Below the pieces are notes generated by a model. It had not been told where the DNA came from and did no database searches. It saw only the letters and a program-made list of their open reading frames with translations. Below are positions 60,358-64,000 of a stretch of DNA of 64,000 nucleotides, piece after piece (positions within the stretch are counted from its first letter, which is position 1; the number at the start of each line of letters is the position of its first letter). This DNA is from Thauera humireducens (lineage in GTDB: Bacteria > Pseudomonadota > Gammaproteobacteria > Burkholderiales > Rhodocyclaceae), in NCBI RefSeq assembly GCF_001051995.2, contig NZ_CP014646.1:4092001-4156000 (forward strand), given 5' to 3'. A program made the position numbers and the translations under genes.

Positions 60358-61803
60358 ATGAGCAAGAGCCAGAACCCGCTGAAGATCGCCGATCGCTACC
60401 TGCTGTCCCCGCATGGCCTCGGGGAGGCCGAGCTGGAGAAGACTTTCCGCAAGCTGATGCGCCACGACATCGACTTTGCCGACCTGTACTTTCAGTACCA
60501 GCGCTCCGAGGCCTGGAGCCTGGAGGAGGGCATCGTCAAGTCGGGTAGCTTCGACATCGAACAGGGTGTGGGCGTACGTGCGATCAGCGGCGAGAAGACC
60601 GCCTTTGCCTACTCTGACGACATCTCGCTCGATGCGCTGGTCGGCGCTGCGACCGCGACGCGGGCGATCGCCGCAGCCGGTGAGCGGCGCCGCGTCGGCA
60701 TCGTGCCGCACAAGCTCAAGACCCGCCTGTACCGTGCCGACGACCCGCTCGATTCGCTCGACGACACGTCCAAGGTCAAGCTGCTGGAGCGCCTCGAAAG
60801 CTTCGCCCGCGCCGAGGATCCGCGCGTCACCCAGGTCATGGCGCACATCGCGGGTTCGTGGGAGGTGGTGATGGTGGCGCGCAGCGACGGCCATCTGGCA
60901 GCCGACGTGCGTCCGCTGGTGCGGGTGTCGATCACCGTGATCATGGAAGAGAACGGCCGCCGCGAGCAGGGCAGTGCCGGCGGCGGCGGCCGTTACGACT
61001 ACGGCTACTTCTGCGACGACCGCCTGCACGACTACGCCCGCGCCGCGGTGCATCAGGCCAGCGTCAATCTGGCGGCCGACCCGGCGCCGGCGGGCACCAT
61101 GCCGGTGGTGCTGGGGCCTGGCTGGCCGGGCATCCTGCTGCACGAGGCGATCGGCCATGGGCTGGAAGGCGACTTCAACCGCAAGGGCAGCTCTGCCTTC
61201 TCCGGGCTCCTGGGTCAGCAGGTCGCAGCCAAGGGCGTCACCGTGGTCGATGACGGCACCCTGCAGGACCGCCGCGGTTCGCTGTCGATCGACGACGAGG
61301 GCAACCCGACCGAACGCACCGTGCTGATCGAGGACGGCATCCTGACCGGCTACATGCAGGACATGATGAACGCACGACTGATGGGCATGCCGCTGACCGG
61401 CAACGGCCGGCGCGAATCCTTTGCCCACCTGCCGCTGCCGCGCATGACCAACACCTACATGCTGAACGGCGACAAGGACCCGGAAGAGATCATCAAGTCG
61501 GTGAAGAAGGGGCTGTACGCGGTGAACTTCGGTGGTGGCCAGGTGGACATCACGTCGGGCAAGTTCGTGTTCTCGACCGCCGAGGCCTACCTGATCGAAG
61601 ACGGCAAGGTCACGCGACCGGTGAAGGGCGCGACGCTGATCGGCAACGGTCCCGACGTGCTCACCAAGGTGAAGATGATCGGCAACGACATGATGCTCGA
61701 TCCGGGCGTGGGCACTTGCGGCAAGGACGGCCAGAGCGTGCCGGTCGGTGTCGGCCAGCCGACCCTGCGCGTCGACGGGCTGACGGTGGGCGGTACGGCC
61801 TGA
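60358..61803 (+). CDS. tldD: Metalloprotease TldD
   Basis: A 481-residue peptidase of the TldD/PmbA family, active with TldE in microcin maturation, CcdA degradation and other unfolded-peptide cleavage. The metal motif [11 protein letters not shown] (HExxxH) is near residue 260. The C terminus has [20 protein letters not shown], a family signature. The partner tldE/pmbA is not in this window. ATG at 60358 follows the nitrilase by 76 bases. Confidence 0.95.
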   Translation: MSKSQNPLKIADRYLLSPHGLGEAELEKTFRKLMRHDIDFADLYFQYQRSEAWSLEEGIVKSGSFDIEQGVGVRAISGEKTAFAYSDDISLDALVGAATATRAIAAAGERRRVGIVPHKLKTRLYRADDPLDSLDDTSKVKLLERLESFARAEDPRVTQVMAHIAGSWEVVMVARSDGHLAADVRPLVRVSITVIMEENGRREQGSAGGGGRYDYGYFCDDRLHDYARAAVHQASVNLAADPAPAGTMPVVLGPGWPGILLHEAIGHGLEGDFNRKGSSAFSGLLGQQVAAKGVTVVDDGTLQDRRGSLSIDDEGNPTERTVLIEDGILTGYMQDMMNARLMGMPLTGNGRRESFAHLPLPRMTNTYMLNGDKDPEEIIKSVKKGLYAVNFGGGQVDITSGKFVFSTAEAYLIEDGKVTRPVKGATLIGNGPDVLTKVKMIGNDMMLDPGVGTCGKDGQSVPVGVGQPTLRVDGLTVGGTA

Positions 61804-61857
61804 GAAGGTCTTACCCCGGCGGTGCCCGGTCTCGGGTTCAGCCACCGCCATGTGAGT

Positions 61858-62976
61858 TCAGAAAAGGGCCAGCTGTGGCCCTTTTTGCCGTGGCGGTCGA
61901 AAGGCCGTGGTGTCCAGGTTGCGACGCGAACGCCCCAGGCCCAGTCGGGCATGCAGCCGGTTCATGCGCTGGCGGTAGAGTTCGGCCACCACCCCTTCGC
62001 CGCGCATGCGACTGCCGAAGCGCGGATCGTTGGCGCGTCCGCCGCGCAGGTCGGCGACGCGGCTCATGACGTGCCGCGCACGGTCGGGGACATGGGCGTG
62101 CAGCCAGTCCTCGAATACGTCCTTCAGTTCGAGCGGCAGACGCAGCACGACATAGCCTGCGGTACGCGCACCGAGCGCGTGGGCCGCCTCGACCACCGCT
62201 TCCATCTCGTGATCGTTCAGGGCCGGAATCAGCGGCGCAAACAACACGCCGACCGGCACGCCGGCTTCGTGCAGGCGGCGGATCGTCTCGAGCCGCCGTG
62301 CGGGGCGGGCGGCGCGCGGCTCGAGACGGCGAGCGAGCGCGTCGTCGAGCGTCGTCACCGAGACCATGACCTCCACCAGATCATGTCGTGCCAGCTCGGC
62401 CAGCAGGTCGAGGTCGCGCTCGATGAGGGCCGACTTGGTGATCAGGCTGACCGGGTGGCGGGCTTCGAGCAGCACTTCGAGCAGTTGCCGCGTGAGACCG
62501 GTGTGGCGCTCCACCGGCTGCCAGGCATCGGTGTTCATGCCGAGCGCGATCGGCGCGCAGCGGTAGCCGGGCGCGGCCAGCTCCTTGCGCAGCAAGTCTG
62601 GGGCATCGGGCTTCCAGAACAGCTTCGTCTCGAAATCCAGCCCGGGCGACAGGTCGAGGTAGGCGTGGCTGGGGCGGGCGAAGCAATAGACGCAGCCGTG
62701 CTCGCAGCCACGATAGGGGTTGATCGAGCGATCGAAGGGGATGTCGGGCGAGCTGTTGTAGTTGATGACGCGGCGTGCGTTGTCGACGAAGAGCTCGGTA
62801 CGCAGCGGTGCTGGCGCGTCGTCGTCCGGCCAGCCGTCATCGAAGGCGTCGCGGCGATGGACGAGGAAGCGCCCGCCCGGGCGGATGGTGCTGCCGCGCC
62901 CGCGCAGCGGCGACGTTGAGGTCAGCGCCGGTATTGCCAGCGAGATGGGTGCTGAGCTGTTTTTATATACAGTCAT
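61858..62976 (-). CDS. Radical SAM protein (PA0069 family)
   Basis: A 372-residue radical SAM protein of the PA0069/SplB-like group. The cluster motif CEHGCVYCFARPSHAYL (Cys-x3-Cys-x2-Cys) is near residue 95. The N terminus has GRGSTIRPGGRFLVHRRD and NSSPDIPFDRSINPYRG. The C terminus, GPQLALF, overlaps the tldD terminator. Spore-photoproduct-lyase-like repair has been proposed for relatives, but the true reaction is unknown. Confidence 0.88.
   Translation of the reverse strand: MTVYKNSSAPISLAIPALTSTSPLRGRGSTIRPGGRFLVHRRDAFDDGWPDDDAPAPLRTELFVDNARRVINYNSSPDIPFDRSINPYRGCEHGCVYCFARPSHAYLDLSPGLDFETKLFWKPDAPDLLRKELAAPGYRCAPIALGMNTDAWQPVERHTGLTRQLLEVLLEARHPVSLITKSALIERDLDLLAELARHDLVEVMVSVTTLDDALARRLEPRAARPARRLETIRRLHEAGVPVGVLFAPLIPALNDHEMEAVVEAAHALGARTAGYVVLRLPLELKDVFEDWLHAHVPDRARHVMSRVADLRGGRANDPRFGSRMRGEGVVAELYRQRMNRLHARLGLGRSRRNLDTTAFRPPRQKGPQLALF
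61862..61886 (+). terminator. tldD terminator embedded in a coding sequence
   Basis: AAAAGGGCCA (61862-61871) pairs with TGGCCCTTTT (61876-61885), followed by one more T. It also encodes the last residues of the convergent radical SAM protein, so the sequence carries two functions. Confidence 0.7.
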
Positions 62977-63065
62977 GAGGCGGAAGTGTCCGCCTCATGA
63001 TTCCTGTCGTCAAGTGTGTGCAGGGGGCGAAACCGGGGCTTCGATCGAGGCGCCCGTAGCCCGTC

Positions 63066-63251
63066 TCAGCCCTGGACCGGCTTCTTGACCTTGTCCTTCA
63101 GGTCGCCGGCTTCGTGCTTGTCGCCCGAGCAGTTGCTCGGCAGGTTGATCTGCGCGGTCGACAGCAGGCTGGCGGCCTGGGCCGGGGTGCAGATGGAGTA
63201 GGCGAGCGCCGTCGTCGTGATGAGGGCGGCGATGGTCTGGCGTTTGATCAT
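63066..63251 (-). CDS. Small exported peptide of unknown function
   Basis: A 61-residue protein with a signal peptide (MIKRQTIAALITTTALAYSI, cleavage near TPAQA-A). The mature part is about 36 residues, with one Cys (SNCSGDKHEAG) and a lysine-rich C terminus (LKDKVKKPVQG). It lies 29 bases after the sigma-54 activator gene on the same strand and may be in its transcript. I do not recognise it. Confidence 0.55.
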   Translation of the reverse strand: MIKRQTIAALITTTALAYSICTPAQAASLLSTAQINLPSNCSGDKHEAGDLKDKVKKPVQG

Positions 63252-63280
63252 GTCTGGCTCCGTGGGATCTTCTTCGTTGT

Positions 63281-64000
<720 letters not shown>

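Overview
The window is 64 kb of GC-rich, densely coded bacterial chromosome. No rRNA, insertion sequence, phage or CRISPR array was seen. Gene content and order (rplU-rpmA-obgE-proB, ispB next to tRNA-Pro, PntAA/AB/B, ilvE beside a CHCC zinc-finger gene, YhdP-nitrilase-TldD), PEP-CTERM/exosortase-linked genes and a GlrR-like sigma-54 activator point to a betaproteobacterium of the Rhodocyclales (Thauera/Azoarcus/Zoogloea type). That placement is inferred from protein character, not from a database search.

Layout. 1-4137: 3' part of fructose-1,6-bisphosphatase, a TamA-like Omp85 protein and two phosphoribosyltransferases. 4340-10209: an acetate-CoA ligase-like enzyme, E1 alpha (frameshifted), E1 beta and E2 of a 2-oxoacid dehydrogenase, a free-standing acyl carrier protein and an AcpH-like ACP phosphodiesterase; there is no E3. 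10417-15083: an accessory-looking island with a methyltransferase, two FeeM-like/exosortase-associated acyltransferases, a divergent PEP-CTERM protein with a good sigma-54 promoter, and a ThiF-like E1 enzyme. 15175-19668: a LolA-fold periplasmic protein, an outer-membrane barrel and an MMPL/RND exporter, closely spaced behind thiF. No exosortase is present.

19747-24661 (minus): proB, obgE, rpmA, rplU and a SulP transporter. 24853-28674: PP2C phosphatase and the proton-translocating transhydrogenase operon, in which one missing base joins PntAA to PntAB. 28770-36179: a small secreted protein, PAS-EAL protein, RhlE helicase, RlmM, a lipoprotein, an orphan UgpB-like binding protein and IspB. 36215-45149: tRNA-Pro(CGG), DinB, cobalamin adenosyltransferase, AlaS, HDOD protein, phosphomannomutase, YheT-type hydrolase, SnoaL-like protein and CHCC zinc finger. 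45174-50139: IlvE, Nudix hydrolase, a Cys/His/Asp-containing secreted protein, MnmA, an unrecognised protein and a DUF2062 membrane protein. 50338-64000: SixA, CYTH-CHAD protein, GlnE, YhdP, nitrilase-family amidase, TldD, radical SAM protein, a secreted peptide and a truncated sigma-54 activator.

The most interesting part is 9.3-19.7 kb. An ACP, an ACP phosphodiesterase, two N-acyl-amino-acid-synthase-like enzymes, a methyltransferase, a ThiF adenylyltransferase and an envelope export set lie together, next to a sigma-54-controlled PEP-CTERM protein. Together they could make, activate and export an acylated small molecule or lipid linked to the PEP-CTERM surface programme; this is inference. 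No gap between genes exceeds about 300 bases.
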